This document shows positions 6,413 to 14,332 of a stretch of 14,380 bases of DNA, piece by piece. The stretch is from contig JBKDNL010000070.1 of the NCBI GenBank assembly GCA_046343415.1, forward strand, positions 1 to 14,380, given 5' to 3'. The notes beneath the pieces are model-generated. The model searched no databases. It saw nothing but the letters and a program-made list of their open reading frames with translations, and was not told the DNA's origin. Origin of the DNA: JALHMQ01 sp020248785 (lineage in GTDB: Bacteria; Pseudomonadota; Gammaproteobacteria; Burkholderiales; Burkholderiaceae_F). A program made the position numbers and the translations under genes. How positions within the stretch are numbered: the first letter of the stretch is position 1; each line of letters opens with the position of its first letter.

Positions 6413-7517
6413 TCAGACCCCCTGCTTGAGGCTCGCCTGGATGAAGTCATCCAGGTCACCGTCGAGCACCGCCTGCGTGTTGCCGATCTCGACGTTGGTG
6501 CGCAGATCCTTGATGCGGCTCTGATCCAGCACATAGCTGCGGATCTGGTGGCCCCAGCCGATGTCGGTCTTGCTCTCCTCGAGCTTGTTCTGCTCGGCCT
6601 GGCGCTTGCGCAGTTCCTGCTCGAACAACTTGGACTTCAGCATCGCCATGGCCTCGGCGCGGTTGCGGTGCTGGCTGCGGTCGTTCTGGCTGGCCACCAC
6701 GATGCCGCTGGGCATGTGCGTGATGCGCACCGCGGACTCGGTCTTGTTCACGTGCTGGCCGCCGGCACCCGAGGCGCGGTACACGTCGATACGCAGATCG
6801 GCCGGGTTGATCTCCACCTCGATCGTCTCGTCCACCTCGGGGTAGACGAACACGCTGGCGAACGACGTGTGTCGACGCGCATTGGAGTCAAATGGGCTCT
6901 TGCGCACCAGGCGATGGATGCCTGTCTCGGTGCGCAGCGTGCCATAGGCATAGCTGCCACTGACCTTGATCGTCGCCCCCTTGATGCCGGCGACCTCGCC
7001 CTCCGACTCCTCGAGCAACTCAGCCTTGAAGTCCTTGCGCTCGGCGTAGCGCAGGTACATGCGCTCCAGCATGCCGGCCCAGTCCTGCGCCTCGGTGCCG
7101 CCGGCGCCGGCCTGAATCTCGATGAAGCAGTTGTTGGGGTCCAGCGGGTTGTTGAACATCCGCTGAAACTCGAGATCAGCAACCTCCTTGCCGAGCTTGA
7201 CGAGATCGGCCTCGACGGCGATCAGCGTGGCGTCATCGCCATCGGCCGCGGCAATCTCGTGCAGTTCGGCGGCGTCGTGAATGCCGGCGGTCAGCCGCTG
7301 CATGCGGCCGACCACATCGTCGAGGAGCTTCTTCTCGCGGCCCAGTTCCTGCGCGCGCTTCTGGTCGTTCCACACACCCGGATCCTCCAGGTGCGCCGAG
7401 ACCTCTTTCAGTCGGGCTTCCTTGGCCTCGACGTCAAAGATACCTCCGCAGTTCGGCCAGCCGCGGTTTGAGCGACTCAGCGGTGGCGGCGATCTGGTTC
7501 AGGCGTTCGGCTTCCAT
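6413..7517 (-). CDS. prfB: Peptide chain release factor 2 (programmed +1 frameshift)
   Basis: Terminates translation at UGA and UAA. A short first frame starts at ATG 7517 (MEAERLNQIAATAESLKPRL...) and stops at an in-frame UGA at 7434-7436 after 27 codons. A +1 shift continues into the long frame, giving 367 residues, the normal RF2 length. The stop-recognition tripeptide SPF is at about 207-209 and the catalytic GGQ at 252-254 in ASGAGGQHVNKTE. The residue matching E. coli 246 is Ala (RASGAGGQ), the common active form, not the Thr of K-12. It lies downstream of recJ/rhomboid and 2 nt upstream of an SDR gene. Frameshifting makes synthesis depend on RF2 level. Confidence 0.96.
7433..7447 (-). 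promoter_or_regulatory. prfB: RF2 +1 frameshift signal
   Basis: The minus strand reads GGAGGTATCTTTGAC. It contains the internal Shine-Dalgarno-like GGAGG, three bases of spacing, the slippery CUU codon and UGA followed by C, the classical weak stop context. When RF2 is scarce the ribosome shifts from CUU to UUU and continues with GAC. This is the conserved RF2 autoregulatory element. Confidence 0.95.
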
Positions 7518-7543
7518 GTGATGTCCGATGCAAAAGAAGCAGG

Positions 7544-7549
7544 ATTATA
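7544..7549 (-). promoter_or_regulatory. Candidate -10 box upstream of prfB
   Basis: A perfect TATAAT on the minus strand ends 26 nt before the prfB ATG, in otherwise GC-rich sequence. It would give a leader of about 20 nt. I see no good -35 at 17 bp (the region reads CGGGGG); TTGCGG at 20 bp spacing is the nearest. It may let prfB be transcribed apart from recJ. Confidence 0.4.
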
Positions 7550-7649
7550 GGAAGCTCGTCCGTTGCCCCCCGCAAGCGCTGTCGACGAGCCAGGCGCCAA
7601 GCACTGCCGCGCCCGACAAGGCGGCCGCCCGCCCGCGGGCAGCGCTGCA

Positions 7650-8255
7650 TCAGCCGCGCAAGGGACGCCAGATTGCCCATCGACGCAGCAGCAGGAAGGC
7701 ACCCAGCATGCCACCCAGGTGCGCGAAGTGCGCGATGCCGTTCATGGTACCGAGCACACCGTTGACGAGCTCGAATGCGCCAAAGAGCAGCACCGCGACC
7801 CATGCGGGCATGGGCACCGGTGGAATCAGCAGCAGCACCGTGCGCTTGGGAAACATCAGGCCGAAGGCGAGCAGCACCCCAAAGACGCCGCCCGAGGCGC
7901 CGACCGTGGGCGCGGGCGGCCCATCGGAGAACGAGACGACCAGCAACTGCGTGAATGAAGCGACCAGCACCGAGACGACGTAGAGCGTGAGGTAGCGGCG
8001 CGAGCCAAGCGCGTCTTCCACATCGCGGCCGAAGGAATACAGGCCGACCATGTTCAGCGCGAGGTGCATGAGGCTGCCGTGCAGGAAGGCCGACGTGACG
8101 AGCTGCCACGGGGCGAAACCAGCGCTCGGCCCGGCGTCGAAGCTGCTCGGCGTGCCCAGGGGCCACAGGGCAAAGCTCGCGAAGATGGCAGGCGAAGCGC
8201 CGACCAGCAGAAAGGTCACGACATTGGCAACGATCAGGATGGAATTGACGCGCAT
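7650..8255 (-). CDS. Rhomboid-family intramembrane serine protease
   Basis: A 201-residue membrane protein that cleaves transmembrane substrates within the bilayer. The catalytic Ser121 is in GASGGVFG and the catalytic His179 in AHFAHLGGML. The structural motif HGSLMHLALNMVGLYSFG (59-76) gives the conserved His/Asn of the second helix. Roughly six hydrophobic helices are visible, consistent with the minimal bacterial rhomboid core. I chose ATG 8255; an in-frame TTG at 8282 would add nine residues, and neither has a strong ribosome binding site. It sits between recJ (46 nt upstream) and prfB (132 nt downstream), likely a co-transcribed extra gene. Two ten-base GC palindromes (7631-7640 and 7639-7648) lie just past its stop. 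Substrates cannot be inferred. Confidence 0.92.
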   Translation of the reverse strand: MRVNSILIVANVVTFLLVGASPAIFASFALWPLGTPSSFDAGPSAGFAPWQLVTSAFLHGSLMHLALNMVGLYSFGRDVEDALGSRRYLTLYVVSVLVASFTQLLVVSFSDGPPAPTVGASGGVFGVLLAFGLMFPKRTVLLLIPPVPMPAWVAVLLFGAFELVNGVLGTMNGIAHFAHLGGMLGAFLLLRRWAIWRPLRG

Positions 8256-8301
8256 GACGGGCCGTTGGACCAGAAAGTGCAATCGCAGTGCCGCGCCCCG
8301 T

Positions 8302-10002
8302 TCAACCGCGATGCTCGACGCAAAGCGTGACGCGGCGCTGGCCCTGGTACTCGTCGATCATGGGTCGGTAGGCGAGCCGCACGCGCGTCGGGACGTTCTC
8401 CGTATGGCGGAACCAGATGGCCGAAAAGCGCAGTCCATCGAGCTCCAGCAGCAGCTTCAGGTGCGTGTCCTTGATGAGGCGTTGTTCGACCACCGCGAAC
8501 TCGTTGTCAAAGAGTGGCGGCGGGAAGCCCTGGCCCCAGACCTGTCGTTCGATTGCCTCCACCAGCGACAGGCCAATCTCGCGGGAGGCGAGCGGGCCGT
8601 CGGTGGCCACCGTGCGATGGAACAGCTGCGCGTCGCAGGAGGCGCGCGTGACGGCCTCGAACGCCTGCGTGAAGCCTGCGAGGGTATCCGCACGCAGCGT
8701 GAGGCCCGCCGCCATCGCGTGGCCGCCAAACTTGGCGATCATCCCGGGCGCGGCCTTGGTCACCAGATCGAGCGTGTCGCGCAGGTGCACGCCCTCGATC
8801 GAGCGACCGGAGCCGCGCAGGCTGCCGTCGTCGTTGCGGGCGAAGGCGATCGTGGGGCGGTGGAACTTCTCCTTCACGCGCGAGGCGACCAGCCCGACCA
8901 CGCCCTGGTGCCAGCTGTCGTTGTACAGCGTGATGGTGCGCGTGTCGTGCAGGGCGCGGCTGTCGAGCTCGACCAGCGCATCGACCTGCATGTCGGTCTC
9001 GATGGCGCGCCGCTCGCGATTCAACTGGTCGAGCTTGCGCGCCAGCTCCAGTGCGCGGTCGAAGTCATCGGTGGTCAGGCACTCGATGCCGACCGTCATG
9101 TCGCTCAGGCGGCCCGCCGCATTGATGCGCGGGCCGATGGCGAAGCCGAGATCGGCCGCCTGTGCCACGCGGGCGTCGCGGCCCGCCACCTGAAACAAGG
9201 CGGCCATGCCGGACTGGAGCTTGCCGTGTCGCATGCGCTCGAGCCCGGCGGCCACCAGGATGCGGTTGTTGCGATCGAGCCGCACGACATCCGCGACGGT
9301 GCCGAGCGCCACGAGGTCAAGCAGGCCATCGAGCCGCGGCTGGTTGCCGTCGTTGAACACGCCGCGCGTGCGCAGCTCGGCGCGCAGCGCGGTCAGGACA
9401 TAGAACATCACGCCCACGCCGGCCAGGTGCTTGCTTGGAAAGCCGCAACCCGGCTGATTGGGATTCACGATCACCGCCGCATCCGGCAGCTGCGGACCGG
9501 GCAGGTGATGGTCGGTGACCAGCACCTGCAAGCCGAGCGCATTGGCACGCGCCACCCCCTCCACGCTCGCGATGCCGTTGTCCACGGTGATCAACAGATC
9601 CGGTCTGCCGCCAGCGCGCGCGGCGGCCAGCTCGACGATCTCCGGCGTCAGCCCGTAGCCATATTCGAAGCGGTTGGGCACCAGGTAGTCGACGCTGGCG
9701 CCGAGCATGCGCAGGCCACGCAGGCCGACCGCGCAGGCCGTGGCGCCATCGCAGTCGTAGTCGGCCACGATCAGCATGCGCTTGCCGGTCTGCACGCTGT
9801 CGGCGAGCAGCCGGGCCGCGGCCTGCACCTGCGTGAGCTGCCCGGGCGCGAGCAGTTGGCGCATCAGAAGGTTCAGCTCCTCGATGGACTGCACTCCGCG
9901 CGCCGCCAGTGCGCGTGCCAGCGGCGGCAGCAGCCCGCCGGCGGCCAGGCGCTGCGCAGCCTGTGCGTCGTAGCGGCGCTGTTGCAGGAGGGCGGTGCTC
10001 AT
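8302..10002 (-). CDS. recJ: Single-stranded-DNA-specific exonuclease RecJ
   Basis: A 5'-3' exonuclease on single-stranded DNA acting in RecF-pathway recombination, base excision and mismatch repair. Length is 566 residues, typical. DHH-superfamily phosphoesterase motifs are clear: VADYDCDGATA (79-89), TVDNGI (139-144) and VTDHHLPG (162-169). GPRINAAGRL follows, and the DHHA1 motif GGHAMAAGLT lies in the C-terminal half. All metal-binding Asp/His residues of these motifs are present. The start at ATG 10002 is preceded by GGAGG at a seven-base spacing. The reading frame stays open further upstream, but that stretch lacks family similarity. It leads the recJ-rhomboid-prfB-SDR-lysS block. Confidence 0.96.
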   Translation of the reverse strand: MSTALLQQRRYDAQAAQRLAAGGLLPPLARALAARGVQSIEELNLLMRQLLAPGQLTQVQAAARLLADSVQTGKRMLIVADYDCDGATACAVGLRGLRMLGASVDYLVPNRFEYGYGLTPEIVELAAARAGGRPDLLITVDNGIASVEGVARANALGLQVLVTDHHLPGPQLPDAAVIVNPNQPGCGFPSKHLAGVGVMFYVLTALRAELRTRGVFNDGNQPRLDGLLDLVALGTVADVVRLDRNNRILVAAGLERMRHGKLQSGMAALFQVAGRDARVAQAADLGFAIGPRINAAGRLSDMTVGIECLTTDDFDRALELARKLDQLNRERRAIETDMQVDALVELDSRALHDTRTITLYNDSWHQGVVGLVASRVKEKFHRPTIAFARNDDGSLRGSGRSIEGVHLRDTLDLVTKAAPGMIAKFGGHAMAAGLTLRADTLAGFTQAFEAVTRASCDAQLFHRTVATDGPLASREIGLSLVEAIERQVWGQGFPPPLFDNEFAVVEQRLIKDTHLKLLLELDGLRFSAIWFRHTENVPTRVRLAYRPMIDEYQGQRRVTLCVEHRG

Positions 10003-10127
10003 TGGAAGACCTCCGCGCTGAACGCACGGCAGGCGAGCATGGCGCCGACCGCTCGCCCGGATGTTGTATCTGGGATGTGTGAGTCGCGCGGATGCGTGCG
10101 CGAGCCGGGTCGGGCGACAAGGGCGCA

Positions 10128-10149
10128 GCCGATGCCCGCAAGCATCGGC
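10128..10149. repeat. Perfect 8-bp inverted repeat (hairpin)
   Basis: GCCGATGC, loop CCGCAA, GCATCGGC. All eight pairs match. It lies in the recJ leader region, about 126 nt upstream of the recJ start. It could act in transcript processing or termination; no U-tract follows. Confidence 0.5.
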
Positions 10150-10185
10150 GAGCACTTGAGCCGCAAGCTCGCCACGCAGAGCCTG

Positions 10186-10203
10186 CCCCCGCGAAGGCGG
10201 GGG
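10186..10203. repeat. Hairpin CCCCCGC-GAAG-GCGGGGG, REP-like or terminator stem
   Basis: A seven-pair GC stem with a GAAG tetraloop between the stop of the rpfE-like gene and recJ. Dispersed palindromes of this CCCCGCGAAGGCGGGG type are, as I recall, common in intergenic DNA of betaproteobacteria, so it may be a REP-type repeat. The lack of a U-tract argues against a simple intrinsic terminator. Confidence 0.5.
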
Positions 10204-10329
10204 CGCCGCGCAAGCCCGCGTAGCCCCGATGGACCAAAGTGGTTCTGTCCAAACATCACTTCGCCACGCTGATTTTAGATTGAGAGCTACCGCCTGCGGG
10301 GGCGACCTGCTGAAACATCCGGGCTCGCC

Positions 10330-11388
10330 TCATGTCATGGCCTGCGCCGGCTCGGCCAGCACCTCGGCCAGCGATTGCTTGCGCCAGAGGCGCCAGCGGT
10401 CCGCGGAGGACACCGTGGTGCGCGTGAATCCGCTGCGGCCGAAGAACAGCAGTTCCATGATGCCGCCTGCGCGCCGCACGATTTCATCGACCTGGCCCAG
10501 TTGCCGATCAACCTCGCCGATCGCAAGCAGCCAGTCGCCCCAGGCCTCGCGGCGCTGCGGGCCGCAGAGCGAGGACAGCAGCGTCAGGACATTGCCGTCG
10601 ACCGGCGCGCGGACGTCGGCCAGCGCCTGCGCTGGCGTGTCACTCGCCTGCGCCCAGCCGCGTAGGACCGGCTCCTCGCTCCAGACCGCGTCGAACGGCG
10701 AGTCAAGTTGAATCGGCGTGCCGCCGCCATGCAGCCACAGCCCATTGACCACCGGCGCGCCGCGCTCGGCGCGTGCATCGTTGACCGGATGCGTGTGCCA
10801 GGCAATCTGCACTTCGGTGAGTAGTTTGCGCCAACGCAGCGCATCCTCGCCGAGCGGCATGACATCCTGCACCGAAGTGTCCAGCGCAGCGGCCAGCGGC
10901 ACCGTCTCGATGTTCCAGGGTGGATCGAGGGCGAGGAACCAGTGACCTCCAATCACCGTCAACTGCGCGGCCTGCTCGATTGCAGCGCCTTGCGCGCTTG
11001 GTAACAGCGCCTGCGTCTCCGCGGGCTGCAGGGGGGCGCCGGTCAGGTCTGTCAGCAACAAATGGTCACGCGCGAAGGCGATGTGCACCGGGTCGCAATG
11101 CCATAGCACATCGGATTGCGTGCTCGGCAGCGGCGCTGGCGACAGCGCGCGCGCAACATAAGGGGCGGTCACCGGTTGATCGTCACGGTCCGAAAACTGC
11201 TTCCACATCCACGCCAGGTGGGGCGCGCGCGCGAACTCGTACGGCATCTCGGTGTAGCCATGCACGCTGGCACGCGCCAGCAGGCGTTCCAACTGTGGTA
11301 CCAAGCCCTGCCGCTGTGCCTCGGCCAGGACGGCCGCGGACAAGGGCGCGGGAACCAGCGCCCCGGCAACGACGACAAAGCAACGCAT
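10330..11388 (-). CDS. RpfE-type conserved protein beside recJ
   Basis: A 352-residue cytosolic protein resembling the conserved proteins annotated as regulatory protein RpfE type, or loosely as phosphoglycerate mutase (COG4255), in beta- and gammaproteobacteria. Shared signatures are WHCDPVHIAFARDHLLL and, later, HPVNDARAERGAPVVNGLWL followed by HGGG. I know of no settled biochemical role, and I see no metal-binding set that would prove mutase activity. ATG 11388 (MRCFVVVAGALVPAPLS) is chosen because relatives start close to such a strand; in-frame ATGs at 11418 and 11430 would add 10-14 residues. No start has a good Shine-Dalgarno. It is divergent from lolC across about 97 bp and upstream of recJ, an arrangement seen in related genomes. 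Confidence 0.8.
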   Translation of the reverse strand: MRCFVVVAGALVPAPLSAAVLAEAQRQGLVPQLERLLARASVHGYTEMPYEFARAPHLAWMWKQFSDRDDQPVTAPYVARALSPAPLPSTQSDVLWHCDPVHIAFARDHLLLTDLTGAPLQPAETQALLPSAQGAAIEQAAQLTVIGGHWFLALDPPWNIETVPLAAALDTSVQDVMPLGEDALRWRKLLTEVQIAWHTHPVNDARAERGAPVVNGLWLHGGGTPIQLDSPFDAVWSEEPVLRGWAQASDTPAQALADVRAPVDGNVLTLLSSLCGPQRREAWGDWLLAIGEVDRQLGQVDEIVRRAGGIMELLFFGRSGFTRTTVSSADRWRLWRKQSLAEVLAEPAQAMT

Positions 11389-11455
11389 GGGCAAGCAGTG
11401 TAGTGGGCAGGATCGCATCCCGATGCGCAAGACGCGATCCCCACGCCTTGCCCTG

Positions 11456-11461
11456 TAGAAT
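11456..11461 (+). promoter_or_regulatory. Weak candidate -10 box (TAGAAT) for lolCD
   Basis: TAGAAT matches five of six consensus bases and lies 24 nt before the lolC TTG in the divergent gap. No recognisable -35 is present at 17 bp. A start from here would give a very short leader of about 18 nt, in line with the absence of a ribosome binding site. Confidence 0.25.
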
Positions 11462-11485
11462 CGTCGCGCGTCACCTGGACCCCGC

Positions 11486-12742
11486 TTGAGTCTTCCCTAC
11501 GAACTTCGCATCGGTCTGCGCTACACGCGGGCCGGCCGCCGTGCGCGCAGGCGCAACGGCTTCATCTCGTTCATCTCGGCCATTTCGATGACCGGCATCG
11601 CGCTCGGCGTTGCCGCCCTCATCATCGTGCTGTCGGTGATGAACGGCTTCCAGAAGGAAGTGCGCGACAAGATGCTGTCGGTGCTGTCGCACATCGAAGT
11701 GGCGAGCATGAATGGCGCGCTCACCGACTGGCGCCAGGTGGCTGAGATGGCACGCGCCAACCCCGAGGTGCTGGCCGCTGCGCCCTTTGTCAACGCCCAG
11801 GCCATGTTCGCGCGCGAGAACATGGTCCGCGGTGCGCTGGTGCGCGGTATCGAGCCGGAGTTCGAACCGGCGGTGTCCGACATCGCCAAGCGCCTGCCCG
11901 CGGGCAAGCTCACCGACCTGGTGGACGGTGGCTTCGGCGTCGTGCTGGGCTACGAGCTGGCGCGTTCGCTCGGTGTGATGGTGGGCGAGAAGGTCACGCT
12001 GATTGCGCCGCAGGGCAACGTGACGCCGGCGGGCGTCGTGCCGCGGCTGCGTCAGTTCACGGTGGTGGGGTTGTTCGAGTCCGGGCACTTCGAGTACGAC
12101 AGCTCCCTCGCATTGATTCACGTGGGCGACGCGCAGCGCCTATTCCGCGTCGAGGGGCCTACCGGCGTGCGCCTTAAGGTGCGGGACATGCAGCGGGCGC
12201 CGCAGGTGGCGGCCGATTTGGCCGCCGTGCTCCCGCAGGGCCTGCTGGTGCGCGACTGGTCGCGCGAGAACCGCACCTGGTTCGCGGCCGTGCAGACCGA
12301 GAAGCGCATGATGTTCATCATCCTCACGCTGATCGTCGCGGTGGCCGCCTTCAACCTCGTGTCCACGCTGGTGATGACCGTGACCGAGAAGCAGTCGGAC
12401 ATCGCCATTTTGCGCACGCTCGGCGCGAGCCCGGTCAGCGTGATGTTCGTCTTCATCGTGCAGGGGGCGCTGATCGGCGTGATCGGCACGCTGGCGGGCG
12501 TCGGCCTGGGGCTGCTGGTGGCCAACAACCTGGACATCATCGTGCCGGCGATCGAGGCCGTGGTGGGCGTGCAGTTCCTGCCCAAGGACATTTACTTCAT
12601 CAGCAGCCTGCCGTCGGACCCGCGCGCCTCGGACATTGTGCCGATCACGATCATCTCGCTGGTGCTCGCGCTCGTAGCCACGTTGTACCCGAGCTGGCGC
12701 GCTTCGCGCACGCGGCCGGCCGAGGCGCTGCGCTATGACTAG
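11486..12742 (+). CDS. lolC: Lipoprotein-releasing ABC transporter permease, LolC/LolE (LolF-type)
   Basis: Inner-membrane subunit that extracts outer-membrane lipoproteins and hands them to LolA. Length is 418 residues. It has the N-terminal family start LPYELRIGLRYTRAG, TM1 at about 27-52 (GIALGVAALIIVLSVMNGFQ), a periplasmic domain to about 270 and three C-terminal helices (from MMFIILTLIVAVAAFNLVST). The FtsX-type ending ASRTRPAEALRYD is present. Only one permease gene accompanies lolD here, so the transporter may use two copies of it, as in LolDF systems. The start is TTG at 11486, chosen because family similarity begins there; no ATG is available in frame upstream and no Shine-Dalgarno is seen. 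It overlaps lolD by 8 bp. Confidence 0.94.
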   Translation: MSLPYELRIGLRYTRAGRRARRRNGFISFISAISMTGIALGVAALIIVLSVMNGFQKEVRDKMLSVLSHIEVASMNGALTDWRQVAEMARANPEVLAAAPFVNAQAMFARENMVRGALVRGIEPEFEPAVSDIAKRLPAGKLTDLVDGGFGVVLGYELARSLGVMVGEKVTLIAPQGNVTPAGVVPRLRQFTVVGLFESGHFEYDSSLALIHVGDAQRLFRVEGPTGVRLKVRDMQRAPQVAADLAAVLPQGLLVRDWSRENRTWFAAVQTEKRMMFIILTLIVAVAAFNLVSTLVMTVTEKQSDIAILRTLGASPVSVMFVFIVQGALIGVIGTLAGVGLGLLVANNLDIIVPAIEAVVGVQFLPKDIYFISSLPSDPRASDIVPITIISLVLALVATLYPSWRASRTRPAEALRYD

Positions 12743-13415
12743 CGCCATTGTCTCTGCTCGCGGCGTTTCAAAGGCCTACCGCGAGGGCCCGACGGCGATC
12801 GAGGTGCTGCGCGGCGCAGACCTCGAGGTCGCGCCCGGCGAGATCATCGCCATCACCGGCGCCTCGGGCTCGGGCAAGAGCACGCTGCTGCATTGCCTGG
12901 GCGGCCTCGACGCGCTTGACGCCGGCAGTGTCCGCATCGCCGGCAAGGACGTCGCGACGCTGTCAGACGTGGAGCGCGGCCGCCTGCGCAACGAACAACT
13001 TGGCTTCGTCTACCAGTTCCATCACCTGCTGCCCGAGTTCACGTCGCTGGACAACGTGGCAATGCCGTTGTCGATCCGTCGCATGGACCTGGCGGCGGCC
13101 CGTGCCCAGGCGCAGGAGGCGTTGAACGCAGTGGGACTGGCGCAGCGCGTGACGCATCATCCGGCGGAGCTTTCAGGAGGCGAGCGTCAGCGCACGGCGA
13201 TTGCGCGGGCGATCGTCACGCGCCCGGCCTGCGTGCTGGCCGACGAGCCCACGGGCAACCTGGATCGCGACACCGCACATGGGGTGTTCGATCTTTTCGT
13301 CCGCCTGGCGCGCGAGCGGCGCACCGCGATCATCATCGTCACGCACGATCTGGAGGTCGCGGGCAAATGCGACCGCGTGCTGCGGCTGGCTGATGGGCGC
13401 CTGGCGCCGCGCTGA
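12735..13415 (+). CDS. lolD: Lipoprotein-releasing system ATP-binding protein LolD
   Basis: ATPase of the Lol transporter on the cytoplasmic face. Length is 226 residues, normal. Walker A GASGSGKST (42-50), Q-loop Gln94 in VYQFHHLLPEF, signature LSGGERQR (146-153), Walker B CVLADEP with Glu171, and switch His204 in IVTHD are all intact. The segment FHHLLPEFTSLDNVAMPL is typical of LolD among the MacB/LolD ATPases. ATG 12735 lies within the 3' end of lolC, so the two are translated together. The last codons and the stop at 13413-13415 run into a tRNA-like sequence. Confidence 0.96.
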   Translation: MTSAIVSARGVSKAYREGPTAIEVLRGADLEVAPGEIIAITGASGSGKSTLLHCLGGLDALDAGSVRIAGKDVATLSDVERGRLRNEQLGFVYQFHHLLPEFTSLDNVAMPLSIRRMDLAAARAQAQEALNAVGLAQRVTHHPAELSGGERQRTAIARAIVTRPACVLADEPTGNLDRDTAHGVFDLFVRLARERRTAIIIVTHDLEVAGKCDRVLRLADGRLAPR

Positions 13416-13477
13416 GCGCTTAGAGCAGAGGACTCATAATCCATTTGCCGTTGGTTCGAGTCCAACACGGCCCACCC
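13411..13477 (+). pseudogene. Degenerate tRNA with CAU anticodon (Met or Ile2 type)
   Basis: From the D-arm onward the sequence folds like a tRNA: D-arm GCTG-AGCGCTTA-GAGC (one G:G mismatch); anticodon stem GAGGA, loop CTCATAA with anticodon CAT at 13435-13437, and TCCAT (one A:A mismatch). A five-base variable loop TTGCC follows, then a perfect T-arm GTTGG-TTCGAGT-CCAAC, ACGGCCC as 3' acceptor strand and discriminator A. CCC replaces the usual CCA. The 5' acceptor strand is missing: the bases where it should be belong to lolD and pair at only three of seven positions. I take it as a remnant, not a working tRNA. It could be elongator Met or the lysidine-type Ile2. Confidence 0.65.
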
Positions 13478-13561
13478 CCGACATCGCGCGTGCAATGTAA
13501 GTGGCCGGTGCCGCGACTGCGCATCGGTTCGGGCGTGCGATCTGCGCGCAAGGAGGGCGCG

Positions 13562-13780
13562 ATGAATTCCTGGGACTACCGGCCACGCGTGCATGGGCAC
13601 GCCGTGGTGCTTGGCGGCTCCGGCGGGCTCGGCGCGGAAATCGTGCGCGCACTGGCCGCTTATGGGGCCGATCCGATCACCATTGGCTACGGACGTAACG
13701 CGCAAGCCGCGGCGGCGCTGGTGCAAGAGCTGGCGGCTGCCGGAACCAAGGCGCGGGCGATGCCCTTCGAGCGGTCCGAT
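13562..13780 (+). pseudogene. SDR dehydrogenase, N-terminal fragment broken by the IS
   Basis: The first 73 codons of a short-chain dehydrogenase. It has the glycine motif GGSGGLG at 18-24, a first helix AEIVRALAAYGA and a second strand/helix up to KARAMPFERSD. The Asp-containing third strand, NNAG and YxxxK are gone. A strong ribosome binding site AAGGAGGG (13550-13557) precedes the ATG, so the start was functional. Similarity to IS copy 1 begins at about 13781, exactly where SDR character ends. The frame stays open through the IS in the orfB frame and would give a 256-residue SDR-transposase hybrid ending at 14332. The missing C-terminal part of the SDR is not found to the right of the IS in this window. 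Confidence 0.75.
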
Positions 13781-14332
13781 TGGACGGGATCGCCTGGCGC
13801 TGGCAGAGCATCGACGGGGCCCTGTTCAAGGCTCCGCTGGTGCAAGAGGCGGTCGGGTCCAACCCGACCGATCGGGGGGAAAGCCGGCAGCAAGCGACAT
13901 CTGCTGGTCGACGGGCGTGGCGTCCCGTTGTCGCCCGTCGTTACCGCAGCGAACGCGCATGACGTCACGCAACTGGAGACCGTACTGGCTGCGATCATGG
14001 TCAAGCGTCCCTGCCCCAAGCATCGGCGCGGTAAACATCTGTGTGCCGATGCCGCCTACCGCGGCCATCCGGCGCGCGCCGTCATTGAGGCTCACGGCTA
14101 CATTCCCCACGTGGTGGGTCGGCGCAAGGAAGCCGAGATCAAGCAGCGCGACCCGAAGAAGAAGGCCCGCCGCTGGATGGTCGAGGTCTGCCATGGCTGG
14201 TTCAACCGCTTCCGCAAGCTGCTCGTGCGCCACGAGAAGCTCGAACGCAGCTTCCTTGCGCTCAACCAGCTTGCCTCCGCCATCATCGCCTTCCGCAAGA
14301 TCAAAATAACTGTCAATGTAATTTACGGCTAG
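13781..14332 (+). pseudogene. IS5-family transposase fragment (copy 2)
   Basis: The orfA frame gives GIAWRWQSIDGALFKAPL to GSNPTDRG and the orfB frame gives RHLLVDGRGVPLSPVVTAAN to the Glu-containing WMVEVCHGWFNRF and the stop at 14330-14332. The frame switch is at GGGGGGAAA (13874-13882), the same position and direction as in copy 1, here with the family-typical Arg before the run. The N-terminal region is missing. The catalytic Asp, Asp and Glu are all still encoded. Confidence 0.8.

Larger units (their letters stand above)
10003..10329. other. Non-coding gap between the rpfE-like gene and recJ, with hairpins
   Basis: I find no convincing gene here; frames that cross it are extensions or antisense of neighbours. 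It holds the recJ ribosome binding site (GGAGG near 10010-10014) and two perfect hairpins described separately. Near 10222-10263 it also holds a less GC-rich stretch with short inverted pieces (GGAC...GTCC). Both flanking genes read leftward, so it is the 3' trailer of the rpfE-like gene plus the recJ leader. Confidence 0.6.

Noticed and set aside
10186..10204. Intrinsic terminator of the rpfE-like gene
   Set aside because: Stem is good but there is no uridine tract on the transcribed (minus) side, so I list it only as a hairpin.
8050..10272. Very long open frame (740 codons) on the plus strand opposite recJ
   Set aside because: It lies antisense to an intact recJ and shows low-complexity His/Arg/Gln-rich sequence typical of GC-rich shadow frames, with no domain.
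13411..13477. Working tRNA-Met/Ile gene
   Set aside because: The 5' acceptor strand pairs at only three of seven positions, D and anticodon stems have mismatches and CCA is not encoded.
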